Source: a virus. Taken from it: a stretch of DNA of 54,353 nt. Made by a program: the position numbers and the translations under genes. The stretch spans positions 1-54,353 of the IMG/VR virus record IMGVR_UViG_3300025617_000030. One strand, 5' to 3'. Below the pieces are notes generated by a model. That model was given only the letters and a program-made list of their open reading frames with translations, searched no databases and was not told where the DNA came from. Shown here piece after piece: positions 12,779 through 21,107 of this stretch. Each line of letters opens with the position of its first letter. Positions within the stretch are counted from its first letter, which is position 1.

Positions 12779-13908
12779 TGGCAGTGCGTAAGAAAAAAGT
12801 AGTTGTTCCACGTCGTCCAAAGACCGGACTCGGTGCAGTTCCATTGGACCACAAGCGTGGGTTCGAAGCAATCAAGTATTATTTTCACTATGAGTTAGAC
12901 ACGAAGTCATGTGCTTCGTGCATCAAAGATTATGTAAAGCGTGAATATACAGAGGAACAGGCAAAAGCAATTCTCTTATGTCCTGAGTATAAGTTCACGA
13001 TAATGAGTCACCACGCAGCCACAGCCTTTCTATTAACGAAAGACTATGACTTCGGTGAAAAGTACTCGGTGTATCCACCTGCCCTCAAGAAGTATTGTGA
13101 TGAACTACTTGTGATGGGGCAGACGCTTCTTGAAGAGAAAAAGCAAGAAGCAACCGCCACAAGCAATATCGTTGTCCTCTCTCCTCAGCAACGACTTGCT
13201 CGCAAGGTCAATAACACGATCATGCGCGACCTCGATGAGCTCGAGGATAAGTGGATCACCGGGGACAAAGCATCAATGGATATTATTCCTGCGATGCAAA
13301 AGTATGAACTCAAGGGTGCGGCCGTTCCCCTCATTAGGCCCACCCTTGAGGGATTACTCCTTGATTACAAAGATGCTTATGAGAAGAACTGCGAACAAGC
13401 AGTAGAAGGTTATTCGCATCTGACACGACGTGAGATCAAGCGTCGTGCCACAGAACTTGAGAAGATGTTATCTGACCTTGACTCATTCACTAGCATGCAA
13501 AAAGCAAAACGTACGGTTCGTGCGAAGAAGCCTAAGGCTGCTGACAAGCAAGTTGCAAGGGTCAAGTACAAGAAGGAAGATGGTGACTACAAGATTGCAT
13601 CGATCAATCCTACACAGATCGTTGGTGCGAACCAGCTATATGTCTTCAATACAAAGTATCGACAACTCATGGTGTATGTCACGACAGCGACAAAAGGCTT
13701 TGAGGTGAGTGGTACATCAATCAAGAACTTTGAATCAGATCTGTGCACGAAGATCACGATCCGTGCAAACAAGGTCGATGAGGTTCTCAAGGCTGTTCTA
13801 AATAAGACGCCGAAGCAGATCGATAAGTTCTTAGATACTATAAATAGCAAACCATCCGTACCAAACGGACGTCTCAATGAAGAGACGATATTACTCAGGG
13901 CGATTTAA
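12778..13908 (+). CDS. Conserved T4-like marine phage protein upstream of gp33
   Basis: 376 aa. Basic N-terminus (MAVRKKKVVVPRRPKTGLGA), a helical middle with Cys pairs (KSCASCIKDYV), a Lys/Arg-rich linker (AKRTVRAKKPKAADK) and a C-terminal part with KYKKEDGDYKIASINPTQIV and VYVTTATKGFEVSG. Its place directly before gp33-gp59-gp32 is conserved in cyanophage-like genomes, and its basic regions suggest nucleic acid or replisome contact, but no function is established that I know of. A late promoter lies near its 3' end. Confidence 0.7.
   Translation: MAVRKKKVVVPRRPKTGLGAVPLDHKRGFEAIKYYFHYELDTKSCASCIKDYVKREYTEEQAKAILLCPEYKFTIMSHHAATAFLLTKDYDFGEKYSVYPPALKKYCDELLVMGQTLLEEKKQEATATSNIVVLSPQQRLARKVNNTIMRDLDELEDKWITGDKASMDIIPAMQKYELKGAAVPLIRPTLEGLLLDYKDAYEKNCEQAVEGYSHLTRREIKRRATELEKMLSDLDSFTSMQKAKRTVRAKKPKAADKQVARVKYKKEDGDYKIASINPTQIVGANQLYVFNTKYRQLMVYVTTATKGFEVSGTSIKNFESDLCTKITIRANKVDEVLKAVLNKTPKQIDKFLDTINSKPSVPNGRLNEETILLRAI
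13839..13846 (+). promoter_or_regulatory. Late promoter TATAAATA
   Basis: TATAAATA inside the 376-aa gene, about 60 bases before gp33. It would allow late expression of the late-transcription accessory protein. The coding context makes it less certain than intergenic copies. Confidence 0.5.
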
Positions 13909-14132
13909 TGGAAGAAGTTATTCTCACAAAGAAACGATTTGAGAAGATGGTAGAAGAAAAAGTTACCACACTCTCTATGAGTTACATGGATGCGATCCTC
14001 AAGGTATGTGAGGATCGAACCATTGATCCGGGTGATGTAAGCAAGTTCATTACACCGGTGATTAAACAAAAGGTTGAGGCAGAAGCTATCAATCTCAATA
14101 TGATGAAAGGCGGGAACACCTTACCACTATGA
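13908..14132 (+). CDS. 33: Late promoter accessory protein gp33-like
   Basis: 74 aa. The segment YMDAILKVCEDRTIDPGDVS followed by KFITPVIKQKVEAEAINLNM and a short tail is the conserved core of T4 gp33-like proteins of marine phages. In T4, gp33 bridges RNA polymerase and the gp45 clamp so that gp55-RNA polymerase initiates at TATAAATA promoters; the many such promoters here fit. Order gp33-gp59-gp32 matches T4-like genomes. It overlaps both neighbours by one to four bases. Confidence 0.8.
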   Translation: MEEVILTKKRFEKMVEEKVTTLSMSYMDAILKVCEDRTIDPGDVSKFITPVIKQKVEAEAINLNMMKGGNTLPL

Positions 14133-14704
14133 TTGCACCATTTGAAGCATTTCGTTATTATCAAGCCTTGAAGCTTCACTTTGATTCAGACTCATATGAT
14201 GCAGTCAAGTACAACTACAAAACATCTGTGAAGCAGCAGTCGTTTTGGAAACGTAAAGATAAGTACTTCTTTGCAAAGGCTGGTAACCGTTTTAGTAAAG
14301 TACCAGAACTCATCAACTTCTATGTTGCCCACTTCATTAGTGATGTGAAGTGGATAGGCGAGATGGATAAAGATGACATCTATGTTCAATGGTGTAAGAA
14401 GATACAGAGCATCTCATATACCTTTGAACAAGAGATATATAACTTATCAGAGACCGTTGATTCATTCAATGATCTCTTTGAGATTGATACACACCCACTC
14501 GTTGTTACAAAGTATCTAGAGGGTGATGTCAGTCTCGAGACGCTTGTCATTTTAGACAGGCTGACCGGTTTCGTTCAGCGGGCAGGTATCACGGAAACAA
14601 TTATCTGGCCTGATCTGAAACGAAAGATCCTGAAGTATAGACCTTTCGTCAACGTCGATGAGATGAAGATGAAAAATATTATACTAAAGGTGTTTACATC
14701 ATGA
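14129..14704 (+). CDS. 59: gp59-like replicative helicase loader
   Basis: 191 aa (T4 gp59 is 217). MIAPFEAFRYYQALKLHFDS opens the N-terminal HMG-like domain; YDAVKYNYKTSVKQQSFWKR and YFFAKAGNR are typical of the family. gp59 loads the gp41 helicase on gp32-coated DNA. It sits between gp33 and gp32, as expected. The gp32 promoter lies at its 3' end. Confidence 0.85.
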   Translation: MIAPFEAFRYYQALKLHFDSDSYDAVKYNYKTSVKQQSFWKRKDKYFFAKAGNRFSKVPELINFYVAHFISDVKWIGEMDKDDIYVQWCKKIQSISYTFEQEIYNLSETVDSFNDLFEIDTHPLVVTKYLEGDVSLETLVILDRLTGFVQRAGITETIIWPDLKRKILKYRPFVNVDEMKMKNIILKVFTS

Positions 14705-14721
14705 GCAAATCGTGATACAAT
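14693..14721 (+). promoter_or_regulatory. gp32 promoter (TTTACA-N17-TACAAT)
   Basis: TTTACA at 14693-14698 and TACAAT at 14716-14721, spacing 17, about 40 bases before the gp32 start. A sigma70-like site; it differs from the TGTACA family in the -35. Confidence 0.55.
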
Positions 14722-14759
14722 ATACACTGTAAATACACTGCAATACAAAGGAAAATACT

Positions 14760-15671
14760 ATGTCATTTCAAAACCTCAAGTCCCGCTCTGCGGATATCTC
14801 CAAACTCGTAGCTGCCGCTGAACAAGCAGGTGGTGGTTCTCAAGATAAGAAGTCATACGGTGATGATCGTTACTGGCGTCCTGAAGTGGATAAGTCAGGT
14901 AACGGCTATGCTGTTCTTCGTTTTCTCCCAGCACCTGAAGGCGAAGATCTTCCATGGGTGAAGTACTGGGATCACGGTTTCAAAGGTCCTACCGGTCTTT
15001 GGTACATCGAGAACTCACTGACTACTATCGGTCAGCCAGATCCAGTCTCTGAGATGAATACTCAGTTGTGGAATACTGGCAATGATGAAGACAAGAAGAC
15101 TGTACGTGAACGTAAGCGTCGTCTCCACTATGTGTCTAACATCATGGTTGTCTCTGATCCTGCTAACCCACAGAACGAAGGCAAAACCTTTATGTTCCGT
15201 TATGGTAAGAAGATCTTTGACAAGATCATGGACGTCATGCAGCCTGAGTTTGCTGATGAGGAACCAGTAAATCCATTCGATTTCTGGGAAGGTGCTAACT
15301 TCAAGTTGAAGATTCGTAACGTCGAAGGTTATCGTAACTACGATAAGTCTGAGTTCGATTCTGCTTCTAAGTTGGCAGATGATGAGAAGCTTGAGTCAAT
15401 CTACAACGGTCTGTATTCACTTGCCGAAGTGGTTGATCCAAAGAACTTCAAGTCATATGACGAGCTTAAGACTAAGCTCCACCGTGTGCTTGGTGAAGAT
15501 GCTGTGTTTACCACAGCTGAGCAAGTCTCATTGGACGAGACTGCTCCTGCACCATCATACACCGCTGCACCAGAGCCTGTTGCTACAGCGGCTCCGGCTC
15601 CCGCTATGACTGCGGATGACGATGAAGATGATACTTTGTCGTACTTTGCACGACTCGCGAACAGCGAATAA
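14760..15671 (+). CDS. 32: Single-stranded DNA-binding protein gp32
   Basis: 303 aa, like T4 gp32 (301). N-terminal MSFQNLKSRSADISKLVAAA includes the basic cooperativity region, then the OB-fold core (GYAVLRFLPAPEGEDLPWVK, YWDHGFKGPTGLWYIENSLT, NPFDFWEGANFKLKI). The C-terminus is Ala/Pro-rich and ends in an acidic tail (DDDEDDTLSYFARL) for replisome contacts. The zinc-binding Cys of T4 gp32 are absent; there is no Cys in the core region. An AAAGGAAA SD precedes the ATG and a strong terminator follows. Confidence 0.93.
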   Translation: MSFQNLKSRSADISKLVAAAEQAGGGSQDKKSYGDDRYWRPEVDKSGNGYAVLRFLPAPEGEDLPWVKYWDHGFKGPTGLWYIENSLTTIGQPDPVSEMNTQLWNTGNDEDKKTVRERKRRLHYVSNIMVVSDPANPQNEGKTFMFRYGKKIFDKIMDVMQPEFADEEPVNPFDFWEGANFKLKIRNVEGYRNYDKSEFDSASKLADDEKLESIYNGLYSLAEVVDPKNFKSYDELKTKLHRVLGEDAVFTTAEQVSLDETAPAPSYTAAPEPVATAAPAPAMTADDDEDDTLSYFARLANSE

Positions 15672-15674
15672 GAG

Positions 15675-15699
15675 AAAGGGACCTTCGGGTCCCTTTTTT
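15675..15699 (+). terminator. Rho-independent terminator after gp32
   Basis: A GGGACC stem with a TTCG loop closed as C-TTCG-G and GGTCCC (15678-15693), then six T. AAA before the stem pairs with the T-run, so it may act on both strands between the convergent gp32 and tape-measure genes. Confidence 0.92.
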
Positions 15700-17701
15700 A
15701 TTTCTCCAACATGCGCCAGAGATTATCACGACTGTGTGGTGAATCATCACTCTGTAGAACTGCAGGGCTCTGATTATTACCTTGACTACCAGTAAAGTAG
15801 TTATTATTCACAATAGGTTGTTGCTGACCGAATGCGTTACGCATATCTTCAAGTGAGTTACTCATCATGTTGATTCGATCTGCTGCCATCTCGTAATCAT
15901 TCATATCCAACCGGTTGATCTTCGTTGTTCCATCCTTAATCGCAGATGAGAAACGGCGATAACCACTACCTGCGCCTGCAAGGTCAATCATAGCAAAGCG
16001 AGCAAGCGAATCAGTAAGCTTGTTGAATCCTTCTAGCTTGGTTGCATCGATTTCTTCAAGCGGCTTTAGATTCTTAACCATCTTTTCGAAGATCGTATCA
16101 TCATTCTCTGTACCAAAGATCGCATCAAAGACCTTCGCTACCTGATCACCGATAGCACCAAGACCCTGTGCACCGAGTAGACCTACCATTGCAGGCCCAA
16201 GCAGTGCAAGTGCAGGAACAACCTTCATAAGATTTTCACCGTCAAGTCCTTCAAGCTCTTTCAGTCCGAGTGCGAAGTTCTTGATGATTGGCACAGCACC
16301 GGATCCGTCAACACCAATTGCACCGGCAAGATCACCGATACCAGCGAAGCCAGCAAAGAAGGCTGAGATCCCGGCACCGATTGCTCCCATACCGATAGTA
16401 AACTTTGCAAGTGCAGCTGGACTCGTGACCATACCTACAATACCGCCTGCAGACATCAGAACACCTAACGCTGTCATTGAGTCTTGATCAAGGTAGCTAA
16501 CTGACTCAGCAAATCCTTTGACTGCTTTTTGTACCCCGGTAAAGTCAGCACCTAGAGCAGCGATACCATCAATAGCAGCGAACGGTGCTAGGAACGCAGT
16601 GATACCCAGACCCATTGCACCCATACCCATCACGAATGATGCTTTTTGCTTTGCGGTAGTAATCTTACCGAGGATCGCACCGGCACCGAACAATGCAAGA
16701 AGTGTTGCACCTGACTTAGCGTCTAGGTTACCTACTGCAGCCGAGAATCCTTTTGTAGCCTTCGCGATACCACTAAAGTCGGCGCCAAGCCAAGTAAGTG
16801 CCGCATCACCAGCACCGAGTCCTACAAAGAATGCAGCAATACCAGCGCCGATAGCACCAATACCAATAGCGAATGATGCAGGGTTACGACTTAGAATCGC
16901 AGCGATTCCGCCTGCACTTATGATACCACCGAGTGCGGCCATTGCTTCAGGCTTCAGTGAGAGGATTGCATCAGAGAATCCGGTCATTGCTGCTTTGAGT
17001 TTTGGAAAATTAAAGTCTGCGTTTAGCCACTTGAGTCCATGTTCACCAAGACCAAGTGCGCCAAAGAAAGCAGGAATTGCAGCACCTAGAGCAGCGATAC
17101 CAGTAGCACCGCGTGTGCCACCAATTGCACCAAGTCCCATGATACCGCCAAGGACAACGAACGTATCCTTTGGCAACGAGAGAATCATATCAGAAAAACC
17201 TATCGCAGCCTTCTTAATATTTTCGTAGTTGTAACTTCCGTCTAACCAACCAAGTGCTTTATCACCAGCAGACAACGCGCCGAAGAACGCAGGGATAGCA
17301 GCACCAAGTAATGCAATACCACCGACACCCTTTAAAGCAGCTGCACCTAGAGCACCAATCGCAGCGAGGGCTCCTATACCACCTATATTACCAAGTGAGA
17401 ATCCTTTACCAGATCCGCCGCCTGTTTTAACACCGCCTGCCTTTGAGATCTTTTCAAGGGCTGCAATCATCTTTTCATCACGGGCTTTACGCTCACGACG
17501 TTCTTCTTCATCTAAGGAATTATTTGCTTCAGGTGGTTTGGCAAGGATCTTTACCATTTCCTCGACACGGAACATAGACTTCTTTATCTCGAGAAGATGC
17601 CTACGAGAGTTACGACCATCGCGTTCTATCTCATATATCGAGTTAGCCGAGCGTTGGTTAACTTCTTTCAGTTCTTGGATCAGATCACTTAGTTCTGCCA
17701 T
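15698..17701 (-). CDS. Tape-measure-like tail protein (gp29-like position)
   Basis: 667 aa. Residues 1-95 are a charged coiled coil (LIQELKEVNQRSANSIYEIE). Residues about 105-500 are hydrophobic Gly/Ala-rich with about five repeats of roughly 75 residues (GIGAIGAGIAAFFVGLG, then ADFSGIAKATKGFSAAV). The C-terminus has NNYFTGSQGNNQ and ends SRDNLWRMLEK. Such a hydrophobic, helical, repeated protein next to hub genes (gp26, gp51) fits the tail tape measure, the position of gp29 in T4 (590 aa). Homology to gp29 itself is not obvious. Confidence 0.65.
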   Translation of the reverse strand: MAELSDLIQELKEVNQRSANSIYEIERDGRNSRRHLLEIKKSMFRVEEMVKILAKPPEANNSLDEEERRERKARDEKMIAALEKISKAGGVKTGGGSGKGFSLGNIGGIGALAAIGALGAAALKGVGGIALLGAAIPAFFGALSAGDKALGWLDGSYNYENIKKAAIGFSDMILSLPKDTFVVLGGIMGLGAIGGTRGATGIAALGAAIPAFFGALGLGEHGLKWLNADFNFPKLKAAMTGFSDAILSLKPEAMAALGGIISAGGIAAILSRNPASFAIGIGAIGAGIAAFFVGLGAGDAALTWLGADFSGIAKATKGFSAAVGNLDAKSGATLLALFGAGAILGKITTAKQKASFVMGMGAMGLGITAFLAPFAAIDGIAALGADFTGVQKAVKGFAESVSYLDQDSMTALGVLMSAGGIVGMVTSPAALAKFTIGMGAIGAGISAFFAGFAGIGDLAGAIGVDGSGAVPIIKNFALGLKELEGLDGENLMKVVPALALLGPAMVGLLGAQGLGAIGDQVAKVFDAIFGTENDDTIFEKMVKNLKPLEEIDATKLEGFNKLTDSLARFAMIDLAGAGSGYRRFSSAIKDGTTKINRLDMNDYEMAADRINMMSNSLEDMRNAFGQQQPIVNNNYFTGSQGNNQSPAVLQSDDSPHSRDNLWRMLEK
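16202..17389 (-). repeat. Hydrophobic ~75-residue repeats in tape-measure-like protein
   Basis: Recurring units with GA-rich membrane-like stretch, then GD/LxWLxADF, then KAxxGFSxA, then LxxLxxAGxI. About five units are visible; boundaries are approximate. Unit number could set tail length or membrane contact. Confidence 0.6.
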
Positions 17702-17702
17702 T

Positions 17703-17855
17703 TTACTTTACCTGTTGTTTAATCCTGTCGTTTTGTTCTTCAACATGCTGTATCAGGAGTGCGACGTAAATATCTCTTTCCCACGGCAACATTGCCTCAA
17801 TCTCTGTTAGCGAATATTTGTGATGCTGCATCATCGCAAAGTTCGTACGGAACAT
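17703..17855 (-). CDS. 51: gp51-like baseplate hub assembly protein (50 aa)
   Basis: A short - strand frame between the tape-measure and gp26-like genes: MFRTNFAMMQHHKYSLTEIE followed by AMLPWERDIYVALLIQHVEE. The YSLTEIE-x-MLPWER-x-IY pattern recalls the small gp51-like proteins that follow gp26 in cyanophages; T4 gp51 is much larger (about 249 aa). A GAGG is close to the ATG. It ends one base before the tape-measure start region. Confidence 0.65.
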   Translation of the reverse strand: MFRTNFAMMQHHKYSLTEIEAMLPWERDIYVALLIQHVEEQNDRIKQQVK

Positions 17856-17881
17856 TGCCTCAAGTGTGTTGTGGGAAAGAG

Positions 17882-18592
17882 CTATCCGAAAAAATCGGCC
17901 AAACCTTCCAGCACCATATCATTTGATGATCCACATTTTGTGCAGTCAAACTTTACTTCTTCGCTCATCTTCGGGAACTCACCAAAGAATTCCTGTACCT
18001 TTTCAAATTGTTCCTTGCTTAATGATTCAAGGAACTCAAGTAGTTCTTGTGGTGTATGATCCTTTGCATCATACACGTTCTCGGCATCCCAAATAGAATC
18101 AATCGATGATGCAATCAATCCAAGCATGATATCAACCGTGCTGTCACCTGCGTCTTTCATCATACGTTCAACAGTATGAACTGTTGGGAATCGCATCTTA
18201 ATACCGACGTCATCAGAGACCTGAACCTTTGCTTCAGCCTGTGGGTTACCTTTTAATTTAATCTGGTCAAGGTTAATTGTGACCTCATTCTTCTCTTGGC
18301 ACTTACTACATTCCAAAAGAACTGTCGATGTCTCACCAACCGACTTTGCACGAATCTTAAGAAAAATATACTCAAGGTCGTACATCGCTAGCTTGTTAAT
18401 GTCTAGCTTATTAAATGTACATGTCTCAATGATATCACGAATAACTTGCGTGATCTGATTCATGTCCTGTGTTTCGAGAACCGTCAGAAGAACCTTTTCT
18501 TCTTTGACAACAAACGGTCTGTATTTAATTGTCTCTCTGCTCGAGGGTACTTCCAATTCATAGGTTGCTGTATTCAGCACTGGTAAAGCCAT
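17882..18592 (-). CDS. 26: Baseplate hub subunit gp26-like
   Basis: 236 aa (T4 gp26 is 208). MALPVLNTATYELEVPSSRE and KYRPFVVKEEKVLLTVLETQ are the conserved N-terminus of this family; the family assembles the baseplate hub. Two CxxC pairs (CSKCQEK and CTKCGSS) suggest one bound zinc. The SD AGGAGA precedes the ATG. Located between the tube-like gene and gp51, as expected for hub genes. Confidence 0.8.
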   Translation of the reverse strand: MALPVLNTATYELEVPSSRETIKYRPFVVKEEKVLLTVLETQDMNQITQVIRDIIETCTFNKLDINKLAMYDLEYIFLKIRAKSVGETSTVLLECSKCQEKNEVTINLDQIKLKGNPQAEAKVQVSDDVGIKMRFPTVHTVERMMKDAGDSTVDIMLGLIASSIDSIWDAENVYDAKDHTPQELLEFLESLSKEQFEKVQEFFGEFPKMSEEVKFDCTKCGSSNDMVLEGLADFFG

Positions 18593-18601
18593 AATAATCT
18601 C

Positions 18602-19240
18602 CTATAGGGCGTTCGTCAATACATTAGCTGCGATTCCGACTGCTGACCCTGCGAAGTTTGCTGTTTCCCAATCATCATACGCAAAGTTAACTGTCACTCT
18701 CACAATTTGGTTTTCGTTACTGTTTCCAAGTTCAATAGACGATACCGAGGTAGGGAACGCGCGCTTGAGTCGGCAAGTATAGATCGGTACATGTTGATCG
18801 TTTAGTTGCTGAATGTAAGCGTCGACGGTGTAGTCATTTTTGAACTTCAGTGTTTTATTTGCGGTATCTACGATTTGCTCTTGCCATGTAGTAAACAACT
18901 TTTTGATGTAGTAGTCACCTGTCAAGAGAAATGTAAATGAGACTTCGTCGTTGATATAAGCATATGGTTGCTTGACTGTCTTCATCGACGTAGCATAATC
19001 TGTTGTAGCAATCGTACGACCCGGAAGCTGAGCTGTTTCACAAAGGAGTGAGATCTCACGTGGATCGTTGAAGATCTGCATTGGGTTTGTATTGCCAGAT
19101 GCAATGTTTGATAGAATCGTACCTGCGTTCAAGCTGATGAGAGGTAACGGGATGTACACAGAAAATCGATTTGATTTTGCTACTCCGGTACGTCGACCAA
19201 TCGTCGTCTTGAGTGTATCAATATCCATTGGCAATGCCAT
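18602..19240 (-). CDS. Tube-fold protein, gp54/gp19-like
   Basis: 212 aa. CETAQLPGRTIATTDYATSM, VSFTFLLTGDYYIKKLFTTW and CRLKRAFPTSVSSIELGNSN form the pattern of the gp19/gp54 tail-tube family. As it lies with hub genes, a role as baseplate-tube junction (gp54) is more likely than the main tube subunit, but gp19-like tube protein cannot be excluded. The start overlaps the end of the upstream gene. Confidence 0.7.
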   Translation of the reverse strand: MALPMDIDTLKTTIGRRTGVAKSNRFSVYIPLPLISLNAGTILSNIASGNTNPMQIFNDPREISLLCETAQLPGRTIATTDYATSMKTVKQPYAYINDEVSFTFLLTGDYYIKKLFTTWQEQIVDTANKTLKFKNDYTVDAYIQQLNDQHVPIYTCRLKRAFPTSVSSIELGNSNENQIVRVTVNFAYDDWETANFAGSAVGIAANVLTNAL

Positions 19241-19827
19241 TAGATCTTACTCCTAGAATCTTTGTAAACTTGTGTAGCAGTCGCACCCTTGAATCTTTGT
19301 ACTGGTAGAAACAAAGCGATCTCCCATTCTGTTGGCTCAACTTTTGCAATACGTGAATCGACGTGACTGGTAAGATAATGCTTGAAACAAGGCTTAAAGT
19401 ATCTCATCTTTCTTGCACTCTGTAGAAGACTGTACCTAGCCCTCAACCGAGTTGACTCGTCGTATTTGTTATTGCTCATTGTATCCATCAAAGAATCAAA
19501 GAAACGTGCACGTAGATTAGGTGGTAGGTAATGAAGGTTTAATCCATAAAACCCACCAGGAGCACGATCGACCATAATGATCAATGGAAACTGGTCATAA
19601 AAAGGTAGTGTTTCTTTATGCTTAGGATCATAATAAAACATATACATGTCACCCATGCGTGGGCGTGACACCTTTTTAACAGCCTCATCTTTCAGTAGAG
19701 ACTGTCTATTGATGTTCCGCATGTTTTTCACCTGGTTCCGAAACCATTTCATTGATTCGTCGGAACGAGGTTTCACGCCTGCACGGAAAGCTTTGACCTG
19801 TAGGTCTTGAAACAGTGTATTTGCCAT
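19240..19827 (-). CDS. DNA end protector gp2-like (tentative)
   Basis: 195 aa. ESMKWFRNQVKNMRNINRQS and MGDMYMFYYDPKHKETLPFY with NLHYLPPNLRARFFDSLMD form a pattern I associate with the DNA end protector (gp2) of T4-like phages. gp2 sits on packaged DNA ends and protects them from RecBCD-type nucleases. The neighbour gp4 supports this, as genes 2 and 4 are adjacent in T4. A late promoter precedes the start. Confidence 0.55.
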   Translation of the reverse strand: MANTLFQDLQVKAFRAGVKPRSDESMKWFRNQVKNMRNINRQSLLKDEAVKKVSRPRMGDMYMFYYDPKHKETLPFYDQFPLIIMVDRAPGGFYGLNLHYLPPNLRARFFDSLMDTMSNNKYDESTRLRARYSLLQSARKMRYFKPCFKHYLTSHVDSRIAKVEPTEWEIALFLPVQRFKGATATQVYKDSRSKI

Positions 19828-19832
19828 ACTGT

Positions 19833-19840
19833 TATTTATA
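19833..19840 (-). promoter_or_regulatory. Late promoter TATAAATA
   Basis: TATTTATA on the + strand is TATAAATA on the - strand, six bases before the ATG at 19827. This spacing is too short for a normal leader on that gene, so it may serve the downstream hub genes, or the true gene start may be later. Confidence 0.5.
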
Positions 19841-19842
19841 CC

Positions 19843-20289
19843 TTATCCTTTGAGGATTTTAATTCCTAATCCACGAAGTGTATCTTCATGCCATATCTGG
19901 AATATATAGCCACGATCTAAAGCGTATGAATTAGCGGCTTCCCATTTGGATTGGTTCTTCACATAGGTCATTACCTCGGTCACATAACGTTTTGTCTTGC
20001 GCTTCGGTTCTTTTGGTGGGACTGTTTCTTTCTTTGGTTTGATCTCGATCAGGTATTTTTTGCCGTTAGCAGCCTTGAAGTACAGGTCAATATAGTAACG
20101 GTGAATACGGTTATCAGTCTTACAGCGGTATGGTATTACCACTTCTTCTGAGTTCCACTCAACAATGTCAGTGTTTTCATCCAGCCAACGAAATGTATTT
20201 CGTTCCCACAGTGATCGAAAGACTACTCTGGTTGGATCACCCTTGTATTTTTGTGGGTTTTTTACTTTGTATTTTCCCTTGTAAGCCAT
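19843..20289 (-). CDS. 4: Head completion protein gp4 (gp50)
   Basis: Start chosen at ATG 20289 (MAYKGKYKVKNPQKYKGDPT), the conserved N-terminus; a longer frame to 20346 adds a non-conserved stretch. 148 aa, close to T4 gp4 (150). VVFRSLWERNTFRWLDENTD, VVIPYRC, YYIDLYFKAANGKKYLIEIK and TYVKNQSKWEAA fit the TnsA-like nuclease fold of the family (E, D, E-x-K). It completes filled heads so tails can join. Its start codon overlaps a + strand late promoter. Confidence 0.88.
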   Translation of the reverse strand: MAYKGKYKVKNPQKYKGDPTRVVFRSLWERNTFRWLDENTDIVEWNSEEVVIPYRCKTDNRIHRYYIDLYFKAANGKKYLIEIKPKKETVPPKEPKRKTKRYVTEVMTYVKNQSKWEAANSYALDRGYIFQIWHEDTLRGLGIKILKG

Positions 20290-20296
20290 ATAAATA
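20289..20296 (+). promoter_or_regulatory. Late promoter TATAAATA for the baseplate operon
   Basis: TATAAATA in the divergent gap, 26 bases before the gp48-like start at 20322. It overlaps the start codon of the divergent gp4 gene. Confidence 0.8.
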
Positions 20297-20321
20297 ACAT
20301 TAAAGTCTATTGGAGTTGAAA

Positions 20322-21107
20322 GTGCAAAAGTATAAATTCCCATCAAATATTGAGGATCAGCATGCGATTATGCGTCTTTCAATCTTCGAACGGAACAATG
20401 ATCTCATCGAAGGTGATCAGCAGTTTGTTGCTACTAACAACCAGCTTTCGAGCATACTACTATATATGCCCACATCAATTCAGTTCAATGACGGCCTTAC
20501 ATTTGAAAACGTAGATATGTCAAATGTTGTGAGTCTCATCTCAGATGGGATTGATGCAGTACGAGGTGGAGGAATTGGTGATGCAGAAGCACGAGATGCA
20601 TTACCATCTCTACAAACACGTGCTATTTCAAGAGTCGCTGGGTCAGGCGGTGTTTTTGGCGGGCTTTCATCTCAAGCGCTGATTCGTAGTGGACAGGTAC
20701 TCAACCCACGAACTGCACTTCTTTTCCGTGGTCCAATCTTACGACAGTTCTCATTTACCTTTAAGCTAATTCCAAGTGACAAAGGTGAGGCAGATCAGAT
20801 TCAAGAAATCATTAAGACAATTCGTCTGAACTCTTATCCTTCGGTTGATGTGTCTCAGTCAGAATCAGTGTTTAGTTTTCCAAATGTATTTCGCATTTCC
20901 TTTGTCGAGAATCCTAATTCAGAAAGTGGTGTGAATACACTCAAGATGATTAACATTGCTGACACATATTGCACTGCGATTTCGACAAACTATAACCCAA
21001 CGGCAAATGCTTTTTATGAGGGTGGATATCCATCAGAGATTGACTTGACGTTGACATTCCAAGAGACACGTGCTCTGAACCGTAACAGTATCGAGCAGGG
21101 ATTCTAA
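20322..21107 (+). CDS. 48: Baseplate tube-cap protein gp48-like
   Basis: 261 aa from GTG 20322, set by TGGAG six bases upstream; upstream TTG codons are less likely. MQKYKFPSNIEDQHAIMRLS opens the protein, a Gly/Ala-rich middle follows, and the C-terminus SEIDLTLTFQETRALNRNSI is the typical end of the gp48/gp54 family that joins baseplate and tail tube. T4 gp48 is longer (364). The stop overlaps the gp53 start. Confidence 0.7.
   Translation: MQKYKFPSNIEDQHAIMRLSIFERNNDLIEGDQQFVATNNQLSSILLYMPTSIQFNDGLTFENVDMSNVVSLISDGIDAVRGGGIGDAEARDALPSLQTRAISRVAGSGGVFGGLSSQALIRSGQVLNPRTALLFRGPILRQFSFTFKLIPSDKGEADQIQEIIKTIRLNSYPSVDVSQSESVFSFPNVFRISFVENPNSESGVNTLKMINIADTYCTAISTNYNPTANAFYEGGYPSEIDLTLTFQETRALNRNSIEQGF

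Noticed and set aside
16518-17228. 236-aa + strand open frame opposite the tape-measure gene
   Set aside because: Ala/Pro/Ile-rich mirror of the Gly/Ala-rich repeats on the other strand; no SD, and the coding signal belongs to the - strand protein.
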